A program made the translations under genes and the position numbers. From DATJPR01 sp963752915 (GTDB lineage: Bacteria > Bacteroidota > Ignavibacteria > UBA10030 > UBA6906): a stretch of DNA of 64,000 nucleotides. Location: assembly GCA_963752915.1 (NCBI GenBank), contig CAVVZZ010000015.1, positions 434,001 through 498,000 on the forward strand, given 5' to 3'. Numbering within the stretch: position 1 is the first letter of the stretch; every line of letters begins with the position of its first letter. This document shows positions 37,950-46,180 of the stretch, piece after piece. The notes under the pieces were generated by a model. The model had not been told where the DNA came from. It saw nothing but the letters and a program-made list of their open reading frames with translations, and ran no database searches.

Positions 37950-38984
37950 ATGAAAAAAATTACTATTGGAGTTATCGGTGCCGGACGGATCGGGAAGGTG
38001 CACACCGAGACGATCGTGCGGAGCGTCCCTGAGGCGCAGGTTGTCGCAATCACCGATATCAACATTGTCGCGGCACGGGAACTGGCACAACATGTCGGGG
38101 TGAAGTCGGTGTCCGACGACTACCGGACGGTGATCCAAAATCCCGACGTTGCGGCGGTCATCATCTGCTCGCCCACGAACTCGCACGCCCAATATACGAT
38201 CGAGGCCGCGAAGGCGGGGAAACATGTCTTTTGTGAAAAGCCTGTCGACCTCGATCTGGAAAGGATCAGGTCTGTGGTCCGGACGGTCGATCAATGCCGT
38301 GTCAAATTCATGGTTGGCTTTAACAGGAGGTTCGACGCCAACTTCAAGAAAATCAAACAGGTGGTCGTTGAAGGGAAGATCGGCGCGCTGCATATTATGA
38401 AGATCACATCGAGGGATCCTGCGCCGCCGGCTCCGGAGTACATCGCTTCCTCCGGCGGGATGTTTCTGGACATGACTATTCATGATTTCGATATGGCACG
38501 GTTTATCGCCGGCGATGAAGTGGAGGAAGTATTCGCCGTCGGCGGTGTGATGGTTGACCCGGCGATTGGCAAGGCGGGCGATATCGACACCGCAATCATC
38601 ACGCTGAAATTTGAACACGGAGCGCTCGGCGTCATTGACAACAGTCGACAGGCCGTGTACGGCTATGACCAGCGGCTCGAGGTATTCGGGTCCGGTGGCA
38701 TGGTGAAAGTCGACAACAATGCCCCCGATAATCATATCTACTACGGACCCGACGGTGTCCATTCGTCTCTGCCGTTGAATTTCTTCATGGACCGGTACAT
38801 CGATGCCTATGCAAGCGAAATCCGCGAGTTCTGCGAGGCCGTTGCGGAGGACAAGCCCGTGTCCGTCGGTGGGAAAGACGGCCTCATGTCCGTCGCGATC
38901 GGGCTGGCCGCAAAGAAATCACTTGCCGAACGCCGGCCGGTGAAGCTGTCCGATATCCTCGAGTACGAGAAGGCTACGGCATGA
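37950..38984 (+). CDS. iolG: IolG, inositol 2-dehydrogenase (GFO/IDH/MocA family)
   Basis: 344 residues. Rossmann fold GVIGAGRIGKVHTE at the start, the GFO/IDH/MocA motif FCEKPVDLD with Lys at about 97, GFNRRFDANF, and catalytic DMTIHDFDMARF (His at about 178), all typical of inositol 2-dehydrogenase. It oxidises myo-inositol to scyllo-inosose with NAD, the first step of the pathway. The stop overlaps the start of the second GH92 gene as ATGA, tying inositol use directly to glycan breakdown. Confidence 0.93.
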   Translation: MKKITIGVIGAGRIGKVHTETIVRSVPEAQVVAITDINIVAARELAQHVGVKSVSDDYRTVIQNPDVAAVIICSPTNSHAQYTIEAAKAGKHVFCEKPVDLDLERIRSVVRTVDQCRVKFMVGFNRRFDANFKKIKQVVVEGKIGALHIMKITSRDPAPPAPEYIASSGGMFLDMTIHDFDMARFIAGDEVEEVFAVGGVMVDPAIGKAGDIDTAIITLKFEHGALGVIDNSRQAVYGYDQRLEVFGSGGMVKVDNNAPDNHIYYGPDGVHSSLPLNFFMDRYIDAYASEIREFCEAVAEDKPVSVGGKDGLMSVAIGLAAKKSLAERRPVKLSDILEYEKATA

Positions 38985-41293
38985 TCCGGAGCGCCGGGGT
39001 GAAGTCCAGAACGGGGCGATTCGCGACACTGTATCCTGCGGCTGCGCTCCTGGTTGTTCTCGATCTCGTCGTCCTTCCCATGGATGTGTGTGCGCAACCG
39101 TTGTACTCCTACATCGATCCTTTCATCGGATCGCAGGGGAAAGGAAATGTCTTTGTCGGTCCGGCTTGCCCGTTTGGCATGGTGAAGCCCGGTCCCGACT
39201 GCGATCTCGGGGCGAACAGCGGATACATCGCGGACACGGCAAGGACCCTGTTTGGATTCAGCCAGACACATGTGAGCGGAACCGGGGGAGGGCCCAAATA
39301 CGGGAACATCTCCGTCTTTCCATTTATGGGCGAATTCACTTCGATCCACCAGGAATCTTTGCGTTCAGGCGAGCGTGCGCGTGCCGGATACTATGGAGTG
39401 ACGCTGAAGAAGTGGAACATCAACGTTGAGCTGACGGCAACAGCCCGCGCTGCTTTTCATCGGTACATCTTTACGCAGCCCGGCAGACGTGGAGTGAAGA
39501 TCGACGCAGGTTCGTTCCTCGGTGAAGAACCCATTCCGGATGCGCGAGAGGCCCAGCAGTTCGTCGGCTCGGAAACACAGATTCTCTCCGATACGACGAT
39601 TGCAGGATACAGCCGAATCCGCGGCGGTTGGAACAACGGTACGGCGTACACCGTGTATTTCCACGCAGTCTTCAACCACCCGTTTACTGCACATGGGACG
39701 TGGAAGGGATCGGTATTCTTTCCCGGAATCGCGATGCAAGATGATTCGGGAGAGAAGACCGGGGCGTTCGTGTATTTCGACAATCCTCACTGCGACACGA
39801 TTGCGATGAAGATCGGGATCTCCTTTGTCAGCTCCCTTAAGGCAAGAGCGAATGTTGAGCGACAGATCCCCGGTTGGGATTTCGAGGCTGTTGAACACCA
39901 AGCGTGCGACCAGTGGGATGCTCAACTTCAGAGAATCGCGATTGACGGCACGAGCGATCAGAAGAAGATGTTCTACACGGCATTGTATCACACGATGCTC
40001 ATGCCGGTGGACAAAACCGATGAAAACCCGCACTGGACCGGCGGTACGTACTACGATGATTACTATGCCATTTGGGACACGTTTCGAACGAGCTCGCCGC
40101 TTCTTACACTGATCGATCCGTCCCGTCAGGCGGCGATCATCAATGCAATGCTCAACATCTATCAGCGCGACGGGTATCTGCCGGAAGGACGAAGCGGGGA
40201 CTGTAACGGGCGAACGCAAGGTGGATCCAATGCGGAGATTGTCATCGCAGATGCCTATATGAAAGGACTCAAAGGAATCAATTACCGACTGGGACTTGAT
40301 GCGATGCTGAAGGATGCCTTGATCCCGCCGGGTGGCAACGAAGAAAAAGAGGGCCGGGGCGGGCTGATCGACTATAACACCCTCGGTTACGTTTCCACGG
40401 CATTTGTCCGTGCAGGGACAAGGACTGTGGAATATGCCTACGATGATTTCTGTCTGGCACAGGTAGCGAAAGGGATCGGTCGGGAAGGCGAATACCAGCG
40501 ATTCATGAAGCAGTCCAACAACTGGAAGAACCTCTGGAGGGACGTTGCGGATCATGGAGCCCGGGGATTCATCATGCCGAAGGACCCGTCGGGCAAATGG
40601 GTCGACAGCGTTGAGTGCGACATCACCAACGGCAGGCGGACGTATGTCCGCTATACTCCGCTGACCGTGGAATGGCCGATCTGCATTTGCTGGTGGTGCG
40701 GCTTTTTCTATGAAGGCGTGTCATGGGAATATTCCTTTTTCGTTCCCCAGGACATCCCCGGGCTGATAGCGAAATGCGGCGGGAGCAACGCCTTCAAATC
40801 CCGCCTCGACACATTTTTCGATAACGGCTTCTACAATGTGACGAATGAACCCGATTTTCTCACATCATGCCTCTACCATTGGGTGGGAAGACCGGATTTG
40901 AGCAGCACGAGGACCCGGGAAATCATACAGAAGAATTATGCGGTCTCCGCCGACGGGCTTCCCGGAAACGACGACTCAGGTGCAATGTCTTCGTGGCTTG
41001 CATTTCACATGATGGGGCTTTATCCGGTTGCCGGGCAGCCGTACTATCTTCTCACTTCTCCCCTTCTGCACACGATCTCCATTCACCTGGAGAGTGGAGT
41101 ACACTTCGATATCATTGCCAATGGCTTATCCGAGGAAAAGGAATATATTCAATCGGCACGCTTGAACGGAATGCCATTCAATCAGGCCTGGATCGAACAT
41201 CAGGATATCGTGAAGGGTGGGACGCTGGTGTTCGAAATGGGCGCTCACCCGACCGGATGGGGGGCGACGACCATGCCTCCGGTGTTCAAATAG
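38981..41293 (+). CDS. exported GH92 alpha-mannosidase (second copy)
   Basis: 770 residues. A membrane-type signal sequence (LYPAAALLVVLDLVVLPMDVCAQ, here split by charged residues upstream) ends near residue 39; a later start would also work. GH92 motifs: YSYIDPFIGSQGKGNVFVG, CPFGMVKPGPDC, GFSQTHVSGTGGGP, YYAIWDTFRTSSPLL, GDCNGRTQGGSNAE and GLPGNDDSGAMSSW (about residue 660). It is a different subgroup from the enzyme at 28555 (HVSGTGG in place of GSHWLSG), suggesting another linkage or aglycone. Translationally coupled to iolG. Acts outside the cytoplasm. Confidence 0.92.
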   Translation: MIRSAGVKSRTGRFATLYPAAALLVVLDLVVLPMDVCAQPLYSYIDPFIGSQGKGNVFVGPACPFGMVKPGPDCDLGANSGYIADTARTLFGFSQTHVSGTGGGPKYGNISVFPFMGEFTSIHQESLRSGERARAGYYGVTLKKWNINVELTATARAAFHRYIFTQPGRRGVKIDAGSFLGEEPIPDAREAQQFVGSETQILSDTTIAGYSRIRGGWNNGTAYTVYFHAVFNHPFTAHGTWKGSVFFPGIAMQDDSGEKTGAFVYFDNPHCDTIAMKIGISFVSSLKARANVERQIPGWDFEAVEHQACDQWDAQLQRIAIDGTSDQKKMFYTALYHTMLMPVDKTDENPHWTGGTYYDDYYAIWDTFRTSSPLLTLIDPSRQAAIINAMLNIYQRDGYLPEGRSGDCNGRTQGGSNAEIVIADAYMKGLKGINYRLGLDAMLKDALIPPGGNEEKEGRGGLIDYNTLGYVSTAFVRAGTRTVEYAYDDFCLAQVAKGIGREGEYQRFMKQSNNWKNLWRDVADHGARGFIMPKDPSGKWVDSVECDITNGRRTYVRYTPLTVEWPICICWWCGFFYEGVSWEYSFFVPQDIPGLIAKCGGSNAFKSRLDTFFDNGFYNVTNEPDFLTSCLYHWVGRPDLSSTRTREIIQKNYAVSADGLPGNDDSGAMSSWLAFHMMGLYPVAGQPYYLLTSPLLHTISIHLESGVHFDIIANGLSEEKEYIQSARLNGMPFNQAWIEHQDIVKGGTLVFEMGAHPTGWGATTMPPVFK

Positions 41294-41316
41294 TCGCTTG
41301 CGGACGATTTGCCAGA

Positions 41317-42720
41317 ATGAACCTCTTTGACATTACAGCATACGGCGCCGTTGGCGACGGGATGACCGACAATGCCCTCGCCTTCCAGAAGGCGATCGAC
41401 GACTGTTCCTCGTCAGGAGGAGGCATCGTCAAGGTCCCTGAGAACGCCACGTTCATGACGGGACCGTTCGACTTGAAATCCTTCGTCGAACTTCACCTTG
41501 AACGCGGTTCCCGGATTCTCGCCAATCCTGATGAATCCGTCTACACGAAGAGTGCTTTCAGGAAGAATCTTGGAGAAGGGAGCATCTGGATCGGTGGGGA
41601 GAACGGGGAGAAGGTGACGATCAGCGGCGAGGGGACCATCGATGGCAACGGGATTGCGTTTATGGGGCCGGAAGAACACGCCGCCTACGTTCTCAAGGAA
41701 TTCGCCACGTTCGACAGGCGCCCGCACATCCTGACTCTCGTGAACATTTCCACCCTGGTGATCAGCGATGTAACGTTCAAGAATTCGGCCTACTGGTGTG
41801 TTCATCTCATCGGCTGCAGCGATGTCTCCATTCGCGGCATCCGGATCGAGAACAGTCTCAAAATCAGAAACTCGGACGGTATCGATCTGGACCATACCAG
41901 GAACGTGCGCATCAACGGATGTCACATCGAATCCGGTGATGATTGCATCTGTTTCAAGACGCGAAGAGAGTATCAGGAGTTCGGTCCCACAGAAGACGTC
42001 ATTGTCTCCGATTGTATCATGACGTCGACATCGTGCGCGATGAAGTTTGGCAGCGAGAACATGGACGCCATCCGAAATGTCGAAGTGAACGATTGCGTCA
42101 TCCGGTCGAGCAATCGAGGGATCGGGATCCAGAACAGAGACGAAGGTGTCGTCGAAGATCTCAGGTTCAGGAACATCTCGATTGAAGGCAGGTTGTTTGA
42201 CGATGTCTGGTGGGGGAAGGCGGAACCCATCTACATTACCGCCTACAAAAGAAAGGCGGCCGCGGGAAAAGATGCGAACGTGCGGTTTGCCGAGGGGCAG
42301 ACGGAGGGGATGGTGGGCGTGGTCCGGAATATCTCCTTCGTCAATGTCGACTGCACGAGTGAAAACGGCGTCTACATCGGCGGCGAGGCGGGCAAGATCA
42401 GCGATATCACATTCGACGGCTTGCGTGTCACCGTGGAGAAGAGAACGGACTATACCGGCGGCGTCTATGATCTGCGCCCGTCGGATACTGCCGACCTGCT
42501 TTTCGCAGGGACATCGGGAATCTACATCCTCGATGCAGCATCCGTCGCGATTCGCAATTCCTCCGTGCGCTGGGGAAAAAACAAGGCCCCCTATTTCAAC
42601 GCCGCCATCCGTGCACTCCGGGTGCACTGCCTGACGCTTGACGACTTCAAAGGGGAAAGCGCGTTCACCGGCGTCGATCCGGTGAGCATTGAAAATTGTT
42701 CCAACGTCACCAGAACGTAG
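41317..42720 (+). CDS. GH28-family glycosidase without a visible signal peptide
   Basis: 467 residues. Starts FDITAYGAVGDGMTDNALAFQ, the normal GH28 mature N-terminus, and carries the helix motifs NSDGIDLDHTRNV (about residue 186) and SGDDCICFKT (about 207), then SSNRGIGIQNR. It is likely an exo-acting polygalacturonase or rhamnogalacturonan/unsaturated galacturonide hydrolase-like enzyme. Unlike the GH28 at 25903 no signal sequence precedes the domain; the frame extends upstream only through GH92 coding sequence. It may work in the cytoplasm on imported oligosaccharides. ATG at 41317 is the only good start; ribosome-binding site weak. Next gene after 12 bases. Confidence 0.88.
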   Translation: MNLFDITAYGAVGDGMTDNALAFQKAIDDCSSSGGGIVKVPENATFMTGPFDLKSFVELHLERGSRILANPDESVYTKSAFRKNLGEGSIWIGGENGEKVTISGEGTIDGNGIAFMGPEEHAAYVLKEFATFDRRPHILTLVNISTLVISDVTFKNSAYWCVHLIGCSDVSIRGIRIENSLKIRNSDGIDLDHTRNVRINGCHIESGDDCICFKTRREYQEFGPTEDVIVSDCIMTSTSCAMKFGSENMDAIRNVEVNDCVIRSSNRGIGIQNRDEGVVEDLRFRNISIEGRLFDDVWWGKAEPIYITAYKRKAAAGKDANVRFAEGQTEGMVGVVRNISFVNVDCTSENGVYIGGEAGKISDITFDGLRVTVEKRTDYTGGVYDLRPSDTADLLFAGTSGIYILDAASVAIRNSSVRWGKNKAPYFNAAIRALRVHCLTLDDFKGESAFTGVDPVSIENCSNVTRT

Positions 42721-42732
42721 AAGACGAGGGAC

Positions 42733-44919
42733 ATGTTCGGCCTCCAAATTGCAGACATTGCTGTCATCCTCATCTACTTCGCCGTGCTGATCACGATCGG
42801 CGTATGGGCGTCACGGCGAATCAAAAACCAGGAGGACTATCTCCTTGGCGGAAGGAGTTTCGGAAAACTCCTCCAGACATTCGCGAGTTTCGGTTCAGCC
42901 ACGTCCGCTGACGGCCCCGTCGGCGTTGCCACCACGACGTTCCACAATGGCGCGGCGGGGATCTGGAGCGCGCTGTTGATGGTATTCTTCACGCCGGTCT
43001 TCTGGATTACCTCCCCCTGGCTGCGCAGAATGAGGCTGATGACGATGGGGGATTACTATGAAGAGCGATACGGGTCGCACAAGATGGCTGCGACGTACGC
43101 GCTTGTGGCCTCTGTGGGAATGATGGGGCTCCTTTCGGTCGGCTTCACCGCAATGAGCCGGACCATCATGGCAATCACGCCCAAGCAGGTGACTGAATAT
43201 TCTGCTTCGGAAAAACAGGAGTATGCCCTGGCGCAGGAGGCAAGTGTGCTGGAAGACCGGGACTATGAATCGTTAAGTGCAACGGAGAAGGCCCGGTTGG
43301 GTGAGCTGCGTCTTGCGCAGCCGCAGAGTCTCTTTTCGTATATCGACGAATCAATGGTCGTGTGGGTCGTCTGCTGTATTGTCCTCGTGTACGCTGCGAG
43401 CGGCGGATTAGCAGCCGCATTCTACACCGATCTTCTGCAGGGGGTGTTTATCATCGCGCTGTCGATCATCCTGATCCCCTTTGCCTGGTCGACGATTTCC
43501 CACATGTATGCCGACGGGAACATTTTTTCGGCCCCCGGCGTCCTCCATCAGAAGTTGCCGGCGTCGTTCTTTGAGATTTTCGGATCGCCGACGCTCATCG
43601 ATTTCACCTGGTACTTCATCCTCGCCGCAGCTTTGGTGGCTGGTGTCACCGTTGTCACGCAGCCAAATCAGATGGTGGCCAATGCTGCTGCGAAGGACGA
43701 ACATACCGCCCGGGTCGGCTTTGTGACCGGCGTCTTCATGAAACGGTTCTGCACGATTCTCTGGGGTGTGGTGGGACTGTCGGCCGTTCTTCTCTATACC
43801 GGCAAAGTGCGTAACTCCGATCTGATCTGGGGTTATGCGACGCACGACCTGCTCGGGTCGGTCGGTTTCGGGTTAATCGGCCTGATGATTGCTTCGATGA
43901 TGGCGGCGCTGATGTCGGCGGGCAGCGCCTTGATGCTTACCGTGTCGGGCCTGCTGATGCGTAACATCTACCGCCCCCTTGTCCCCGGCAGGAGTGAGCG
44001 GCACTACATTTGGGCGGGAAGGGTGTTCGGGGCGTTGTTTTTGATCGGTGGGGCAATTGTGACGCTCACCTTCAGCAGCATCTTTGAGCTGCTAAAATTC
44101 ATCTGGACCTTCTTCGTAATATTCGCCGGCGCATTCTGGTTGGGATTGAAATGGCGACGTGCCAACCGGTGGGGAGCATGGGCGTCCATCGTCTCGACAC
44201 TTGCCGTGTTCTATCTCGTTCCTCTTATGCTGCCAACTGTATTCCCGTCGTTCAAGTCAGACGAGGGCCTGTTGCTGGAGACCCAACCAGAACCGGTCAC
44301 ACGGACGTATGTTGCCAGCGAGAGAGACGTTGAACAGAGAACCAAAGAAATTGCGAGATGGCACTCTTTGGATTCAGCGCATGCCGCAGGCGGGACATGT
44401 CCATCGGTGCTGCGTGTTGGCCAGGAATTTACAAAGGAGTATCTGCTCCCTTCGAAAGCCATATTCTGGTCGAAGCAGCCGGTGGCAGATTCTCGCGGCG
44501 CTCTGGAGGCACGGGGGTATCTCTACCCCGAACTTGTGGCGGCGCAGTGGCTCGGGTTTCATCTTGAGCGTCAGCCGTACGCAGTGAGCCAGACGATGAC
44601 GATGCTGGTGCCGCTTGCGTTCTCATTCCTCGTCCTGATTCTTGTGGCCGTGTGGACTCCGCCCGATCGCGATGCGGTGACGGATCGTTTCTTCCTCAAG
44701 ATGCGGACGAAAGTCAGAGGAATGGGTCCGGCGGTGGACGCGGAGGATGTCATGAACGCCGTCAGGAATCCCGAGCGCACCAAAGAGCTGCTTCTGTTCC
44801 CTGAGACGCAGTGGGAGTTCTACCGATGGAACAGACAAGATTTTCTGGGATTTCTGTTTTCGATCGGCGTGGTGTTCGTCGTTCTGGCTTTGCTCTACGT
44901 TGTAGTGGCGGTGTACTAG
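42733..44919 (+). CDS. sodium:solute symporter (SSS family), candidate inositol/sugar carrier
   Basis: 728 residues, longer than usual (about 500-600). SSS features: IADIAVILIYFAVLITIGVW first helix, DYLLGGRSFGKLLQTFASFG, MTMGDYYEERYG, AASGGLAAAFYTDLLQG and MIASMMAALMSAGSALM. Two hydrophilic inserts are unusual: about residues 156-200 (VTEYSASEKQEYALAQEAS region) and about 500-610 (from PSFKSDEGLLLE to AQWLGFHLE). The C-terminus adds a further helix after a cytoplasmic stretch. It should import a small polyol, sugar or acid with sodium; myo-inositol is the obvious candidate from the adjacent iol genes, but this is inference. Confidence 0.88.
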   Translation: MFGLQIADIAVILIYFAVLITIGVWASRRIKNQEDYLLGGRSFGKLLQTFASFGSATSADGPVGVATTTFHNGAAGIWSALLMVFFTPVFWITSPWLRRMRLMTMGDYYEERYGSHKMAATYALVASVGMMGLLSVGFTAMSRTIMAITPKQVTEYSASEKQEYALAQEASVLEDRDYESLSATEKARLGELRLAQPQSLFSYIDESMVVWVVCCIVLVYAASGGLAAAFYTDLLQGVFIIALSIILIPFAWSTISHMYADGNIFSAPGVLHQKLPASFFEIFGSPTLIDFTWYFILAAALVAGVTVVTQPNQMVANAAAKDEHTARVGFVTGVFMKRFCTILWGVVGLSAVLLYTGKVRNSDLIWGYATHDLLGSVGFGLIGLMIASMMAALMSAGSALMLTVSGLLMRNIYRPLVPGRSERHYIWAGRVFGALFLIGGAIVTLTFSSIFELLKFIWTFFVIFAGAFWLGLKWRRANRWGAWASIVSTLAVFYLVPLMLPTVFPSFKSDEGLLLETQPEPVTRTYVASERDVEQRTKEIARWHSLDSAHAAGGTCPSVLRVGQEFTKEYLLPSKAIFWSKQPVADSRGALEARGYLYPELVAAQWLGFHLERQPYAVSQTMTMLVPLAFSFLVLILVAVWTPPDRDAVTDRFFLKMRTKVRGMGPAVDAEDVMNAVRNPERTKELLLFPETQWEFYRWNRQDFLGFLFSIGVVFVVLALLYVVVAVY

Positions 44920-44940
44920 AAAAAGCCCAATCCTCTCATT

Positions 44941-44970
44941 CCCCCCTCTCCGCCTCGCGTGAAAGGGGGG
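44941..44970. other. C6/G6 hairpin between symporter and acetyltransferase genes
   Basis: CCCCCCT (44941-44947) and AGGGGGG (44964-44970) form a perfect seven-base stem with a 16-base loop, 22 bases after the symporter stop. No T-run follows on the plus strand, so it is more likely a processing or attenuation hairpin than a full terminator. Confidence 0.45.
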
Positions 44971-45007
44971 CAGGGGAAAAACAAGGAGACGAAATAGGAA
45001 AGCATAA

Positions 45008-46180
45008 ATGAGCTCGCTCGTTTCTCCCCCCAAGGTGTCACAACGGCTGATGTCACTTGATGTGTTTCGCGGCTTCACGATGGCTGCGATGGTGCTCGTG
45101 AACAACGGCGGCGACGGAGACCACGTCTACACCCAGCTCGCCCATTCAGCCTGGAATGGGTGTACGTTTACGGACTGGATCTTCCCGTTCTTTCTCTGGA
45201 TCTCCGGTATGTCGACAACGTACGCGATGGCGGCCCGCCGGGCGCGCGGTGCGTCGACATCCAGCCTGGTCATGCAAATCGTGCGGCGATCCATCCTGAT
45301 CTTCGTTGTCGGGGTGTTCCTGAACGGTTTTCCCTTCGGACTCATCGGTGACACCGGATTTACGCTGGCCACCTGGCGCATTCCGGGAGTTCTCCAACGC
45401 ATTGCGATTTGCTACTTTGTGGGATCGCTCCTCTATCTGTTCATGCCGTCGCGCCGGTTCGGGTGGGTCATCCTCGGTCTGTTTCTCGCTTACTGGGCCC
45501 TGATGGAATGGATCCCCGTACCGGGAATCGGTGCCGGGCTGTGGGAGCGTGGGAAGAACTTTGCCGCGTACGTCGATCAGCTCGTCATTGGAACGCATGT
45601 GTACGCGAGGACGCGGCCGTGGGACCCGGAGGGGATTATCAGCACCATCCCCGCCATCGCGTCCTTCTTATTCGGCATTCTCGCCGGGGACTATCTCCGT
45701 CAGTCGAAGTCCACAAACGAGGAGAAAACCTCCTGGTTCTTCGTGACGGGATGCGTCCTTCTGGTCCTGTCAGTGTTTCTCGAAATGTGGATCCCCATCA
45801 ACAAGAGGCTCTGGACACCGTCGTATGTTCTCATGACAACGGGATGGGCCCACCTCGTATTTGCATCGTCGTTCTTTTTGATCGATGGAAAGTCGTTCAA
45901 ACGGTTTACAACTCCGTTTCTCGTTTTCGGCATGAATGCGATTTTCATTTACGGTGTATCTTCGATGTATGAATCTCTTGTGGATGCGGTGAGAGTCTCT
46001 GTGATCAGCGAAGCGGGACAGGCCACGACAATCTCGCTCAAGCAATTCCTCATGCAGACGTGCTTCACTCCATATTTCTCTCCGTATAACGCATCGTTGG
46101 CATATGCCGTTGCCGTTGTTCTTGTGATGTCCTTCATCGGTTACATTATGTGGAAGATGAAATGGTTTGTAAAAATCTGA
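45008..46180 (+). CDS. HGSNAT-like transmembrane acetyltransferase (heparan-alpha-glucosaminide N-acetyltransferase family)
   Basis: 390 residues, about ten membrane helices. The start LMSLDVFRGFTMAAMVLVNN and AHSAWNGCTFTDWIFPFFLW match the HGSNAT/DUF5009 family; the His in the second motif (His46) corresponds to the active-site His of human HGSNAT, found there in a HASWNG context. The human enzyme moves acetyl from acetyl-CoA across the lysosomal membrane onto terminal alpha-glucosamine, enabling alpha-N-acetylglucosaminidase to cut. Here the next gene is exactly such an enzyme and overlaps this one by 19 bases. AGGAA lies seven bases before the ATG. Bacterial members are mostly uncharacterised, so the acceptor is inference. 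Confidence 0.85.
   Translation: MSSLVSPPKVSQRLMSLDVFRGFTMAAMVLVNNGGDGDHVYTQLAHSAWNGCTFTDWIFPFFLWISGMSTTYAMAARRARGASTSSLVMQIVRRSILIFVVGVFLNGFPFGLIGDTGFTLATWRIPGVLQRIAICYFVGSLLYLFMPSRRFGWVILGLFLAYWALMEWIPVPGIGAGLWERGKNFAAYVDQLVIGTHVYARTRPWDPEGIISTIPAIASFLFGILAGDYLRQSKSTNEEKTSWFFVTGCVLLVLSVFLEMWIPINKRLWTPSYVLMTTGWAHLVFASSFFLIDGKSFKRFTTPFLVFGMNAIFIYGVSSMYESLVDAVRVSVISEAGQATTISLKQFLMQTCFTPYFSPYNASLAYAVAVVLVMSFIGYIMWKMKWFVKI

Noticed and set aside
37323..38762. 479-codon open frame on the minus strand opposite iolE/iolG
   Set aside because: It mirrors two well-supported genes; composition is rich in Arg, His and Asp without family motifs, as expected for antisense frames in GC-rich coding DNA.
39365..42747. 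Long minus-strand frames (39365-40555 and 41413-42747)
   Set aside because: Both lie opposite GH92 and GH28 genes with clear catalytic motifs; no ribosome-binding sites or recognisable domains.
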